From: RUG14300 sp964391805
Lineage (GTDB): Bacteria; Bacillota; Clostridia; Christensenellales; CAG-1252
Assembly (NCBI GenBank): GCA_964391805.1
Contig: CAYMNK010000009.1
Span: 1 to 64,000, forward strand
Length of the DNA stretch: 64,000 bases
Direction of reading: 5' to 3'
The notes below the pieces were generated by a model that searched no databases, had not been told where the DNA came from, and saw only the letters and a list, made by a program, of their open reading frames with translations. The translations under genes were made by a program, and so were the position numbers. How positions within the stretch are numbered: position 1 is the first letter of the stretch; every line of letters begins with the position of its first letter. Shown here one piece after another: positions 16,528-26,157 of this stretch.

Positions 16528-19500
16528 ATGAAACAGTTTGGCAAAAAATTGACATTGATCGTAATGGCTCTCGTTTTTGTTACTGTTGCCGTATGCTGTG
16601 TTGCTACGGTCGGTAATAACTCCGATATGCCTGTTGCCTCTGCCGAAACTCAGATTTCGAGTAGTTTTTATAAGATTACATACTCGACTCAGGGTGTCGA
16701 ACTTTTGATTAACGGCAACTTTAACGATTATAAGAGCATTTCTACATCCGATGTTAAACAATTCGGTTCTAAGATAGTATCGGCTATTCGTGATATTATC
16801 GCCAATGGTATTTTGGATTCCTATGGTGGTATATCTTTAGCTTCCGATATTTCTGAAGGGTTTGATCCGGGTAGTGTAGATCCGTCTACCTTTGATTGGA
16901 ATAGTTCCGAATTGTTGAGTCAATTCAAAGACTATGTTACCGATCGTTTAGGTTCAGCCGATGAATTCCAAAAGTACATTGACGGCGAATATGATATCCT
17001 TATTGATTACGCAATCGGTAGTTATATCGAGTCCAAGAAGGACGAAATAGACGACCTTCAAGCCGAGTACGATAGAATTCAATCTGCTATCCAAGACGTA
17101 GTAGACGAAGCATATGAATCTGCGGTAGAAGATGCTAAGGCTGAGTTGGGCGATTACTTTGACGAAACCGAATGGGAAGCAAAGAAAGATCAAGCAAGTA
17201 ACAAAGTTGTTGAGCGTGTTGAAAACGTTCAAGCCAACGGTGGTACTGCTTCCATTTCTATTAAACAACTTATCGGTGCTGTAAAAGAAATCTCCATCAA
17301 CGGTAATGCATTATATTCGTCAATTGACGGTTTGTGTCTTGGCGGAATTAAAGCTATTCTTGCCGAACTTCCCTTACCCGGCGAATTTGGCGCAATGTCG
17401 AGTGCCGAACTCGAATCTTTGATCGATTGGACCATTGTTGTAGATACTTCCTTCGGTGCAGTGGACTTTGATGTTAAGTTCGGTCTATTCGGTGATGCTT
17501 CCGCTGTTCAATCATGGGCTCGTAAGATTGCTAATAATCTTTCGGTATCGGTTGACGGTTCTAATGTAGAAGTTGAAATGAACGTTCCAGAAATCTTCTC
17601 TAAGGCTTTGAAAAAGTTCTACAACTCTGCTAACTTCACCGATTCTCAAAAAGAAATCATCTTCGATCTTTTCGATGATTCTTTGAGTGAAGTAGAGATT
17701 CAAGATGCCATTGATTTCTTAAAAGATGTTGATTATAAGTATTGGCTCTCCAATATTTACAATGCCGAATATATGAACTATTACTTCGGTTCATATGCTT
17801 CCAAACTATTAGGACGCGAATTTACCGAAACGACCATTGATAATCTTATCACCAAGATTTACAATTTCGTTCTTCCCAAGATTGAAAGAGTTGAGAGTAT
17901 CTCTCTTGATTCCGTAAAAGATTGGTTGGTTGACAATGTTCCCGGTGCAAGTAGAGTAACCGAATCCGCAACCCTTAATAATCTTGCAGAAAGATTGCTC
18001 GATATCATCAATAGAATCGATTGGGCTAAATATGATGCCGAATATATTCGTGAAGCAATCCTAAGCGATTATGTTGATGTTAACGGTAAGATTGTTTCTT
18101 ACTTGGATCGTTTCGAAAACTCCGAAAGATTTTATGATACTGCTGTAGCATATTATGAGAGAATAATTGAGTTGCTCCCCAACGGTGCAACTAACAAATC
18201 TGTTTTAGACTTATACAATGGTGAAGAATTTGTTCTCGATTGTAACTATACCGTTGATTTTGCTAACCTTTTCTCGAGAGTTGCTAACTTCATTAGAAGA
18301 CACGGTTTCGAAAGTATTGCTAATTATGTTGAGAATGCATCCGTTCTTCTTGACAGAACCGAATTGAATATCGGATTGTATGCCAAGGTAAACGTACCCG
18401 CTCTCAATAGAGTCGATTATGAAGTTAAGGGCGAAATCGTTTCGAGCGGATTACTTCCCGAAGGCGTTAATGCCGAAGTTATTACCAATTTAGCAAGATT
18501 AGATTCTGTAGACGGCTATGACATCCTTTATTGGACAATTAGAAACGAAAAGGACGAAATCGTTGCTATGCCTAACGAAAATATCGTACTTGTACCGGTA
18601 TATGACTTCTCTGCAAGTATCAGCGGTGATATTGATGTTGTTTATGAAGACAATACAGAGCATGCTTTATATGCTGTAGTAGACGGCTTCGAAGGCTCCG
18701 AATATTCTTATGCTTGGTATAAGGACGGCGAGCTATTAGATAGTTCATTGGATAGCATATCTGTAAGCGTAGTTGCCGATTCCGGTGTTTACGGCTTAGT
18801 CGTAACCGATATCAATAGCGGTGTATCCAGAATTTGTGACAATGTAACCGTTTCTATCGATCCTAAGATGTTTGAAGCTCCTTTTGCATGGGACAGTGAT
18901 TATTCATTCGTATACGGTAAGAATGTATCTGTCGCTTATGATGGAATTGCAAAAGAAAATAAATATGCATATACCGATGTTGTGTATACATATATGCAAG
19001 GCGAAAATGTTATTGATATCGAAGAATATGAGTGGAATGTAGGTAACTACACGGTTAGTGCATCATTTGAATTGAATAATGTTAACTATGCTTCCACTGA
19101 TAATCAACGTAGTTGGACTGTTTCCGCTAATATTGCCATTACTTCAAAGATCGTAAGCGCTCCTAACGAGTGGACTGCTCAATATAAAGCAATCTTCGGT
19201 AATGAAATAAATGTCGAATACAGAGGAATTCCTGCTTCTGTTAAATATGCATACACTAATATCGAGTATATCTATAAGCAAAATGAAAATGAAATTGACA
19301 TTTCTGCAGATGACTTTGTATGGAATGCAGGTAGCTATACTGTAACCGCATCATTCGGTTTAAACAGCGAGAATTATGCAACCGCAGATGGTCAACGTAG
19401 TTGGGAATATACAGTAGATATCGTAGTATCTCCTAAGACACTTGTATTGAGTAACGCTAAGTGGAATATTCCCGAAGCACCTGTTGTTTATGACGGTCAG

Positions 19501-22230
19501 GCTAAAATAGTGGAACTATCCCTTGACGGTGTTAAATTAAGCGACGCTGAAAAAGCTTGTGTAAAAATCTCTTATAAAGTCAATAGTGAGGATTGTGAAT
19601 CGTTGTCGTTTGTTAATGCAGGTACTTATAGAATAGAGGCTTCAATCGAAAGTACAAGTAGTAATTATAACATTGTTCCGCCTACACTTATTCAAGTATT
19701 GACAATTCAAAAGGCTGAAGCTAAGGTTGATGTTGAGTGGAATTATTCGAGCGCAATCGAGTATGACGGTAAAGACCACGAGTTAAATATAGAAGTAAAT
19801 GTTAAGAGTGGCGAAATTGTTTTAACCAAAGATAAAGATTATTCTTGCAGTATTAATGGTATTAAATCCGCTAAGGATAGTGGTGATTATAAAGCAATTG
19901 TTGTTGTAACCCTTAATAATTCGAATTATCAATTAAGCGGTTCTCCTGTTGCAACTCTTGATTGGAAGATTTCTCCTAAAGAAATCGACGCTCCTTCTAA
20001 ATGGGATGCTAAATACGAATTCGTATACGGTGAAAAAATTAGCGTTGAATACTCTGTAAATAGTGATTATTTCACCGCTGTTCAATATAGTTACTACAAC
20101 AAGGGCGATGAGAAGATTAATAATCTTTCGAATCTCGATGTAGGCGAATATAAGGTTTGTGCTATATTCTCATTGAATAGTAAGAACTATGTTGTTAAAA
20201 ACAGCGATGTTAGAGACTGGTCATTAGAAAAGACAATTAACATTATAAGTAAGGAATTAGATCTTAACGGTGTTAAACTAAATAGATCAAAAGATGTATA
20301 TGACGGTTCTAAGAAGATAATCAATCTTGATTTATCCGGAACAGAGTTAAGTCAAACTGAAAGGAATATCGTACTCAGTAACCTATCTTACGCTGTAAAT
20401 GGTAAGGACGTTAATTTGCCCATCGAATTGACCGAAGTTGGCAAGTATACCATTTCCGTAACATTTGGTAACAATAACTACAACTTGAAGAATATATCTG
20501 CTTTTGAGTATGAAATCGTACAAGCCCCTGTAAATGTAGTAGTTAATTGGGATTATAAATCTGCGTTAGCATATACAGGAAGCGAACAATCTGTTAATGC
20601 CACAGTTAAAGTGCTTTTCAATGGTGCTGAGTTAAATGCAGAAGATTATACCGTAAGCAACAGCGGAACATTCAAGGCAACCGAAGTTGGTTCCTATAAG
20701 GCAGTTGTAGAAGTTAAGTTAAACAACAATAACTATAAGATTGAAGGCGAAAACAAGGCTGAATTAAGTTGGACAATCGTTGCTAAGGCTCCTTCACAAC
20801 AAGGCGAAGGAACGAAGCTTGACGGTCAAGATGGAATCAAGATTGAGATTATTGGCGGTTCTATACCTTCAGGTTATGTATTATCATCTAAGTCGGTTGA
20901 ACTTACCGAAGAGCAAATTGCTAAGATTAAGGAGTTATTCCCCAAGAAAGAAGTAAGTATCATATCTGCTTATGATATCCACTTCGAGGATTCTGCTAAG
21001 GTTGAGAAGAATGTTGACGGTACCTTCAAAGTGACATTACCTCTTCCCGAAGAATATAAAGGATTAAGCGAAGAAAGTATTGCAATTGCTCACATTAAGG
21101 ACGACGGTTCTATCGAAATCATCAATGCATCTATCGTAGACGGAAACGTTGAATTTACGACCACCGGATTCTCAATATTCTCCACTCTTGAATTGAAGGA
21201 TGTTGACGGTACCAACTGGGCATTGATTATTGTAATTATCGTACTTTCAGTTCTCTTAGTAGTATGTGTAATAGTTATCGTAATACTTGTACTCCGTAAG
21301 AAGAAGAAACCTACCGATAACAAACCTGAGGACGAAAACGGCGAACCTGCCGAAGAAGCACCTGTCGAGGAAGAGTCGGTTGAAAATTCCGAAGAGGTTA
21401 CAGCTGATAATGTTGACGAATCCGAAGAAGTTCTTGTAGAAGAATCTAACGAAGACGAAAATGCGGAAGAACCTACTGAACCTGTTGAAGAACTTGTAGA
21501 AGAAGAACCCGCAGAGCCTGTCGAAGAAATCGTTGAAGAGTCTGTAGAGCCTGTAGAAGAAGTTGTTGAAGAAGAACCTGTAGAAGAGGCGGTTCCCGAA
21601 GAATCGGAAGAAGTCGTTGAAGAGGTTGTCGAAGAATCCGAACCTGTTGTAAGCGATGACTCGAGCGAACCCGAAAATGTTGACGTAAATATTGACATCG
21701 TTGTCGAAGCCGACATTGAATCTAACGCAGAACCTCAAATGGTAGAGGTGCTTGATAGAAGCTTCTCCGCTCGTTTAGCACAAGCAGACGATTCTTTGAA
21801 AGCAAACTACAACGAAATCAAGAACTTCGCATTGTCCTTCAAGAATGTAACTTCTCGTATCAGTTGGTCTTATGATTCAATCAACAGAGGTAGAAAGAAG
21901 ATATGTAAGATAATAATTAAGGGTAAGTCCTTGATAATGTATCTCGCATTGAATCCGTATGAGTTGCCAGAGAAGTATCACCACAAGAGTGTTAACGACG
22001 TAAGTAAGTATGCTCAAACTCCTACCAAACTCAAGGTAAGAAGCGGACGTTCAGTCAAGTACGCTAAGGAATTGATTGCTATGATCGCATCTAACTACGA
22101 GTTGAAACAACGTGAAGTTGAGAACAATAATTACGTACCCGAAGCACTTAGTGACGAAGAACTTAAGGCACAAGGCTTGATTAAGACTAAACTCGTTAAG
22201 GGTAACGGTTCCAATCCTTGGAACAGATAA
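16528..22230 (+). CDS. Giant secreted protein with MBG-like repeats, one membrane span and a cytoplasmic domain
   Basis: 1900 residues. Residues 1-41 are a signal peptide (KKLTLIVMALVFVTVAVCCVA, then SAET). Residues about 42-640 are mostly helical and unrecognised. An Ig-like segment lies near 690-775 (YAWYKDGELL). Residues about 779-1421 contain seven repeats of 85-100 residues resembling MBG/YDG beta domains (VYDG, YTVSASF and GxYxxxVxxxLNxxNY signatures). A ZU5-like domain lies near 1430-1555. The membrane span (ALIIVIIVLSVLLVVCVIVI) near 1564-1585 is followed by LRKKKK, then a Glu/Val/Pro-rich linker (about 1592-1740), and the domain shared with the protein at 9953 (about 1745-1890). There is no sortase signal. 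It is probably a cell-surface structural or adhesive protein coupled to a cytoplasmic partner. Confidence 0.8.
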   Translation: MKQFGKKLTLIVMALVFVTVAVCCVATVGNNSDMPVASAETQISSSFYKITYSTQGVELLINGNFNDYKSISTSDVKQFGSKIVSAIRDIIANGILDSYGGISLASDISEGFDPGSVDPSTFDWNSSELLSQFKDYVTDRLGSADEFQKYIDGEYDILIDYAIGSYIESKKDEIDDLQAEYDRIQSAIQDVVDEAYESAVEDAKAELGDYFDETEWEAKKDQASNKVVERVENVQANGGTASISIKQLIGAVKEISINGNALYSSIDGLCLGGIKAILAELPLPGEFGAMSSAELESLIDWTIVVDTSFGAVDFDVKFGLFGDASAVQSWARKIANNLSVSVDGSNVEVEMNVPEIFSKALKKFYNSANFTDSQKEIIFDLFDDSLSEVEIQDAIDFLKDVDYKYWLSNIYNAEYMNYYFGSYASKLLGREFTETTIDNLITKIYNFVLPKIERVESISLDSVKDWLVDNVPGASRVTESATLNNLAERLLDIINRIDWAKYDAEYIREAILSDYVDVNGKIVSYLDRFENSERFYDTAVAYYERIIELLPNGATNKSVLDLYNGEEFVLDCNYTVDFANLFSRVANFIRRHGFESIANYVENASVLLDRTELNIGLYAKVNVPALNRVDYEVKGEIVSSGLLPEGVNAEVITNLARLDSVDGYDILYWTIRNEKDEIVAMPNENIVLVPVYDFSASISGDIDVVYEDNTEHALYAVVDGFEGSEYSYAWYKDGELLDSSLDSISVSVVADSGVYGLVVTDINSGVSRICDNVTVSIDPKMFEAPFAWDSDYSFVYGKNVSVAYDGIAKENKYAYTDVVYTYMQGENVIDIEEYEWNVGNYTVSASFELNNVNYASTDNQRSWTVSANIAITSKIVSAPNEWTAQYKAIFGNEINVEYRGIPASVKYAYTNIEYIYKQNENEIDISADDFVWNAGSYTVTASFGLNSENYATADGQRSWEYTVDIVVSPKTLVLSNAKWNIPEAPVVYDGQAKIVELSLDGVKLSDAEKACVKISYKVNSEDCESLSFVNAGTYRIEASIESTSSNYNIVPPTLIQVLTIQKAEAKVDVEWNYSSAIEYDGKDHELNIEVNVKSGEIVLTKDKDYSCSINGIKSAKDSGDYKAIVVVTLNNSNYQLSGSPVATLDWKISPKEIDAPSKWDAKYEFVYGEKISVEYSVNSDYFTAVQYSYYNKGDEKINNLSNLDVGEYKVCAIFSLNSKNYVVKNSDVRDWSLEKTINIISKELDLNGVKLNRSKDVYDGSKKIINLDLSGTELSQTERNIVLSNLSYAVNGKDVNLPIELTEVGKYTISVTFGNNNYNLKNISAFEYEIVQAPVNVVVNWDYKSALAYTGSEQSVNATVKVLFNGAELNAEDYTVSNSGTFKATEVGSYKAVVEVKLNNNNYKIEGENKAELSWTIVAKAPSQQGEGTKLDGQDGIKIEIIGGSIPSGYVLSSKSVELTEEQIAKIKELFPKKEVSIISAYDIHFEDSAKVEKNVDGTFKVTLPLPEEYKGLSEESIAIAHIKDDGSIEIINASIVDGNVEFTTTGFSIFSTLELKDVDGTNWALIIVIIVLSVLLVVCVIVIVILVLRKKKKPTDNKPEDENGEPAEEAPVEEESVENSEEVTADNVDESEEVLVEESNEDENAEEPTEPVEELVEEEPAEPVEEIVEESVEPVEEVVEEEPVEEAVPEESEEVVEEVVEESEPVVSDDSSEPENVDVNIDIVVEADIESNAEPQMVEVLDRSFSARLAQADDSLKANYNEIKNFALSFKNVTSRISWSYDSINRGRKKICKIIIKGKSLIMYLALNPYELPEKYHHKSVNDVSKYAQTPTKLKVRSGRSVKYAKELIAMIASNYELKQREVENNNYVPEALSDEELKAQGLIKTKLVKGNGSNPWNR

Positions 22231-22251
22231 TAAGAAAAATCAATAATAATC

Positions 22252-22283
22252 GAAGCAGATCATAATGGTCTGCTTCCTTTTTT
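22252..22283 (+). terminator. Terminator of the giant surface protein
   Basis: Eight-base-pair stem GAAGCAGA/TCTGCTTC, then C and six T residues. Confidence 0.9.
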
Positions 22284-22669
22284 ATTCTAAGTAGCTCGTC
22301 CGTTGTCATACTGTGCCAACTATAAAAAGCACAACACCATCAAATGTCATTCTGAGCGAAGGTTGAAAACCGTAGTCGAACCCGATAGGGCGACGCAAGT
22401 CGGAATCTAAAATCCATATTAGCAAGGAATAAGATCCTTCGATTCCGCTATCGCTACACTCAGGATGACTATATGGGGCGCTATCGCTTACCTTAATAAG
22501 GATAGGGCGATTACTAATCGGCCCCTACAGCGAAAGGGCAACGCCCTGTAGTCGAACTGCGAAGCAGTGCAAGGCTTGCCTTGCAGTATCTTAATTCAAA
22601 TTATTAAAATGAATCCAATAACATAAACTTATCGTTATTAATTTCCTCTCATTTTCATACAATTATGTT
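22284..22669. repeat. Gap with chained dispersed elements
   Basis: A three-hairpin element lies at 22345-22415 (arms GGTT/AACC, CCC/GGG, CGAC/GTCG). A short TCATCCTGAG-type element reads on the minus strand near 22430-22475. A palindromic GGGCGATTA family copy at about 22499-22530 runs straight into a headless three-hairpin element at 22529-22597 (GGGC/GCCC, CTGC/GCAG, GCAAGGC/GCCTTGC). The two families therefore occur as composites. No gene is visible. Confidence 0.8.
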
Positions 22670-23557
22670 ATGGAGTTACACTTTGTCGACTGCAAAATAC
22701 TTATCAACGGTTGTTATCTCGACCGATATGCTATAGAAGAGGGCGAAAGAATTGATTTTTTATGTTTATCCAACGGATTCAACCCATTTGAATCATATAT
22801 AGCATATAACGACTCACATCTTATCTCTATCGATTTTGACATTCTTATTGATGATTCCGAAACATTCTTATTCGTAAAAAAACACAATATTGACTTTCGA
22901 ATATATTTACAGCACACCTTTGCCTTCGATATGACAAGCGGTGTAGCGACCGTTTATAGGGACAGTAATATTTATATAACATTTGATTCTAATGGTGGTT
23001 GTAATGTGTTAGCATTGCCCTTTAAATCGAATACTTTTTCTATTTCGACAAATAATTACGGTGATGTTATGTATCTAACCTATTTTGTCGATGGCTGTAA
23101 AAGAATGTCGGTCTATTCGCTTCGTTCTTTTACCCATATTCAAACCTTTGCAGGCGATGTCATAGAAATAGACGATAACACGATAACACTTACAATCGAG
23201 CGTAAAGATATTCTTTTGAGAAAATCGACACTTGTATATGAAATAAGAAACGAAAAATGTAATAAAATATCCGATTCGTTCGAATGCACGGATGTACATG
23301 TGTGCACCGATGCACTCATCCCCGTTTTGTTCTTGGAAGGCGCGATTTCGGGCGATTTTAGCCGAATTGAGAGAGAATACTTGTTTGATGAATTAGTAGA
23401 CGATATTGGGGGTATTTTGCCGTTATTTGAGGGAATGACGGGTTTTATTCCGCTTGAATATCGAGAGAATATATTTATTGTAGAATTTACCGATAATAGA
23501 AGACTTTTTGAGTTTGTTTGTCGAGATAGTAAGATAGTTGATATATTGACCGATTAA
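22670..23557 (+). CDS. Hypothetical protein, 295 residues
   Basis: I do not recognise this protein. It has no signal peptide, membrane span or metal motif. It is rich in alternating hydrophobic and polar residues (beta-strand pattern) with many Asp, Ile and Phe, and ends in a compact C-terminal region (YLFDELVDDIGGILPLFEGMTGFIPL). The ATG at 22670 has no clear ribosome site, so the start is uncertain. The reading frame is long and its opposite strand offers only short frames, so I consider it a real gene. It stands alone between the surface protein and dUTPase. Confidence 0.6.
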   Translation: MELHFVDCKILINGCYLDRYAIEEGERIDFLCLSNGFNPFESYIAYNDSHLISIDFDILIDDSETFLFVKKHNIDFRIYLQHTFAFDMTSGVATVYRDSNIYITFDSNGGCNVLALPFKSNTFSISTNNYGDVMYLTYFVDGCKRMSVYSLRSFTHIQTFAGDVIEIDDNTITLTIERKDILLRKSTLVYEIRNEKCNKISDSFECTDVHVCTDALIPVLFLEGAISGDFSRIEREYLFDELVDDIGGILPLFEGMTGFIPLEYRENIFIVEFTDNRRLFEFVCRDSKIVDILTD

Positions 23558-23600
23558 TTATTGTAAGAGAAAAACATTTTTGTCAAATGCCGTAATAATA

Positions 23601-23630
23601 TTGATTATGTATCAAAAGATATGATATAAT
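23601..23630 (+). promoter_or_regulatory. Promoter of dut
   Basis: TTGATT (23601-23606) and TATAAT (23625-23630), 18-bp spacer, with AGGAG about 10 bp before the ATG at 23659. Confidence 0.7.
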
Positions 23631-23658
23631 TAGCTATATAATTATTAGGAGTATTATT

Positions 23659-24108
23659 ATGGTAAATAAGATAGATATAGAGATAAAAAAACTTGATTCA
23701 CGAGCAATCCTTCCGGTATATTCGACGGTCGGTTCCGCCGGAGCGGATCTTTTCGCATGTATTGATAAAAGCGTGGAAATTAAACCGCATACTTCTGCTA
23801 TGATAGGCACGGGTATATCTTTAGCCATTCCCGAAACGCTTGTAGGTTTAGTTTTTGCTCGTAGCGGATTGGCATGTAAAAAAGGCATTGCACCAAGGAA
23901 CAAAGTCGGAGTAATAGATAGCGATTATCGCGGAGAAATAATTGTAGCTCTATACAATCAATCTGAAGAATCGTTTACCGTTAACTCGGGCGACCGTATT
24001 GCACAAATAATATTTATGCCTTACTATCAAGCCAACTTTGCACTTGTCGACGAATTAAGCGATACAATTCGCGGAGAGGACGGATTTGGTTCCACCGGCA
24101 GTAAATAA
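23659..24108 (+). CDS. dut: Deoxyuridine 5'-triphosphate nucleotidohydrolase
   Basis: Hydrolyses dUTP to dUMP and pyrophosphate, keeping uracil out of DNA and supplying dTMP synthesis. At 149 residues it matches the homotrimeric family. The five motifs are visible: AGADLFA (1), ARSGLA (2), GVIDSDYRGEI (3), GDRIAQIIF (4) and the C-terminal arm RGEDGFGSTG (5). It is monocistronic with its own promoter. Confidence 0.95.
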   Translation: MVNKIDIEIKKLDSRAILPVYSTVGSAGADLFACIDKSVEIKPHTSAMIGTGISLAIPETLVGLVFARSGLACKKGIAPRNKVGVIDSDYRGEIIVALYNQSEESFTVNSGDRIAQIIFMPYYQANFALVDELSDTIRGEDGFGSTGSK

Positions 24109-24584
24109 AACCACTAAAGCGAATGATGTTATGCTATACATAATGATGAATGAAGTTTGCCTTCGGCAAATGAAGTTTTGCTATCGCAAAATTATGGATA
24201 AATATAAATATGTCATTCTGAGCGAAGGTCGACAGACCGCAGTCGAACCCGTAGGGCGATGCATAGCATCGGAATCTAATTCCTTATTAAAAAAGTTTCT
24301 CATGGTATACACTTCATAATAAGAAAGACAATAATATATGACAAATATGTAGGGGGGATTAGTAATCTCCCGCCGAAAGCAAGTCATCACACTTGCTTTT
24401 TATTTTGCACTTACCATTATGCATTATTGTCAGTCTAAGCGAAGGTTATTCGTCCGCTGTCATGCTAATTTCCGTCCCGTCATACTGAGCGTAGCGAAAG
24501 CGGAGTCGAACTGCGTAGCAGTGCAAGGCTTGCCTTGCAGTATCTGATTCCTTATAAAAAAAATCTAAATTTTTCACTCTTCAA
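24109..24584. repeat. Gap with two three-hairpin elements and a palindromic element
   Basis: Copies lie at 24211-24283 (arms GGTC/GACC, CCC/GGG, CGATGC/GCATCG) and 24479-24551 (CTGC/GCAG, GCAAGGC/GCCTTGC). The second is preceded by the truncated leader (TTTCCGTCCC). A palindromic-family copy with its GCAAGT/ACTTGC hairpin lies at about 24348-24400. The stretch 24140-24190 repeats TGAAGTTTTGC-like words. No gene is visible. Confidence 0.8.
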
Positions 24585-24624
24585 TAAAAAAAGAACCCAT
24601 CAATTCGATGGGTCGCTTTTTTTA
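24585..24624. terminator. Bidirectional terminator
   Basis: Stem ACCCATC/GATGGGT flanked by an A run on one side and a T run on the other. It mainly serves the minus-strand DUF1508 gene that ends at 24636. Confidence 0.85.
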
Positions 24625-24635
24625 TGATTCTTTAA

Positions 24636-26042
24636 TTATTCTTCTTCATCAACTTTCTTTTTGAAAGGAACGATTGTAGCGCTCTTCACAAAACGCTTAA
24701 CTGATTCGTAAGAAGATCTTGCGCTTGCTTCATTATTGAAGGATTCGCCTGCATAGGTGACTGTAGTAGAATTTCTAAGTATGTAACGATAGTTACCGAA
24801 CTTATCTTTTTCAATGACCACTACACCGCTATAAACAGCTTTTTTGAATGCGTCGATACCATTTCTACAAGTATTAGCTTGAGTATAGATATTACTGCTA
24901 TAAAGGATTTGTCTATTGTTAGCGTAGAGATAGAAGCGATATCCGTCCTCGCCTTCTTCGATTTCGAAGGAACCCGATTTCGGTGTAGCAGCCTCTTCTT
25001 TAGCGATTTGATCCCAATCTACGTCTTTAGCCTTCTTCAGCTCTTCAAGGTACTCTGCGAATGCTTTCTTAGTTTCCTCGTCGGGCTCGATTACGTTAAC
25101 CTTATAGCTTTGAGCGAACTTTTTAACAGAAGCGATTGAATTTTCACAAGCAATTCTGTTTTTGTAGTTAGGTCCTTGATATTTCTTATTAAGAATGTAC
25201 TTAAAGCGGCCGTTCTTATCTTGAATAACTATAAACTTACCTTCTTTTACGGCTTTAGCGAAGGTTTCGAATCCCTTCATAGCACCGTCGAGAGAGGTGT
25301 AACTATAGCTAACGAATAATTCCTGACCGTTGTTAGCGTCTAATGAGAAATAGTATCCGCTTTGGGTAAGGTAGTAATTAAGTTTACCAACGACAGTTTT
25401 TGTAATAATATCGTTCATATGTTTATCTTTAGCCTCCTTTAAATTATTCTCTGGTATTTTATCGTTTTCGATGTTATCGGATGTAACTTCTTCGGGTTCG
25501 GGTTGTTCATCAACGTCGCTTTCTTGTTGAATTTCGGATTCTGCATTGTTATTTTCTTCGACAACTTCGGGACTTTCTTCTTCAGCAATTTCTTCAGCAA
25601 GAACCTCTTCTTCGGCGATAACTTCTTCTTCGGGAACAACCTCTTCTACAGGGGCAACTTCCTCATCGTTTTGTTCTTCTATATTCTCCGATTGAACCAC
25701 TTCTTCGTTGACGATTCCTTCGGATATAGGTTCTTCAGCGACAATCTCTTCTATTGGTTCCTCGTTATTTTCAATCGGGCGGGCATTACTAACATTCTCC
25801 GACTCTTCTTTAACAGCATTCTTTTCGGCTTCTTTTAGTTTTCTATCCTTAGCATTTAATACTGCAAGCATAATGCATAGAATAATGAGAACAACTGTAG
25901 CCACAGCTATTACCAAGAGCATCCAAACCTTGAACTCCAGCGCTCCGACCTTGATTTTTTGCACAAAAAAGTCTGATATCGAGGCAAGGGAATTGAGTGT
26001 TAAGGACGCTACCAAAATACGTAAAACGTCTAAACTCAACAT
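24636..26042 (-). CDS. Membrane protein with acidic linker and four DUF1508-type repeats
   Basis: 468 residues from the chosen start. An ATG four codons upstream (26054) lies within the sequence that supplies GGAGGA, so the ribosome site favours the ATG at 26042. A membrane span (WMLLVIAVATVVLIILCIMLAVL) lies near residues 40-62. An acidic Glu/Val/Pro linker runs to about 190. Two blocks follow (about 215-310 and 345-445), each made of two DUF1508/YegP-like units: GYYFSLDANNGQELFVS, GRFKYIL, GYRFYLYANNRQILYSS and GNYRYIL. DUF1508 units form small beta-rich folds of unknown function. The acidic linker resembles those of the proteins at 9953 and 16528. Confidence 0.8.
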   Translation of the reverse strand: MLSLDVLRILVASLTLNSLASISDFFVQKIKVGALEFKVWMLLVIAVATVVLIILCIMLAVLNAKDRKLKEAEKNAVKEESENVSNARPIENNEEPIEEIVAEEPISEGIVNEEVVQSENIEEQNDEEVAPVEEVVPEEEVIAEEEVLAEEIAEEESPEVVEENNNAESEIQQESDVDEQPEPEEVTSDNIENDKIPENNLKEAKDKHMNDIITKTVVGKLNYYLTQSGYYFSLDANNGQELFVSYSYTSLDGAMKGFETFAKAVKEGKFIVIQDKNGRFKYILNKKYQGPNYKNRIACENSIASVKKFAQSYKVNVIEPDEETKKAFAEYLEELKKAKDVDWDQIAKEEAATPKSGSFEIEEGEDGYRFYLYANNRQILYSSNIYTQANTCRNGIDAFKKAVYSGVVVIEKDKFGNYRYILRNSTTVTYAGESFNNEASARSSYESVKRFVKSATIVPFKKKVDEEE

Positions 26043-26075
26043 ATATTCCTCCATTAATATTATTAAGATAATATT

Positions 26076-26104
26076 ATATTAACAAAAAAAACTAAATGTG
26101 TCAA
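26076..26104 (-). promoter_or_regulatory. Promoter of the DUF1508 membrane protein
   Basis: On the minus strand exact TTGACA (26099-26104) and TAATAT (26076-26081) with a 17-bp spacer. Confidence 0.7.
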
Positions 26105-26157
26105 TATTGATTGGAATTTTTTTATTAATTTTTCAAAAAAAATATTTAAAATTTGAT

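Noticed and set aside
21090..21738. Minus-strand Ser/Thr- and Phe-rich reading frames under the acidic linker of the giant protein
   Set aside because: They mirror the GAA/GTA repeats of the linker and have no ribosome site or homology.
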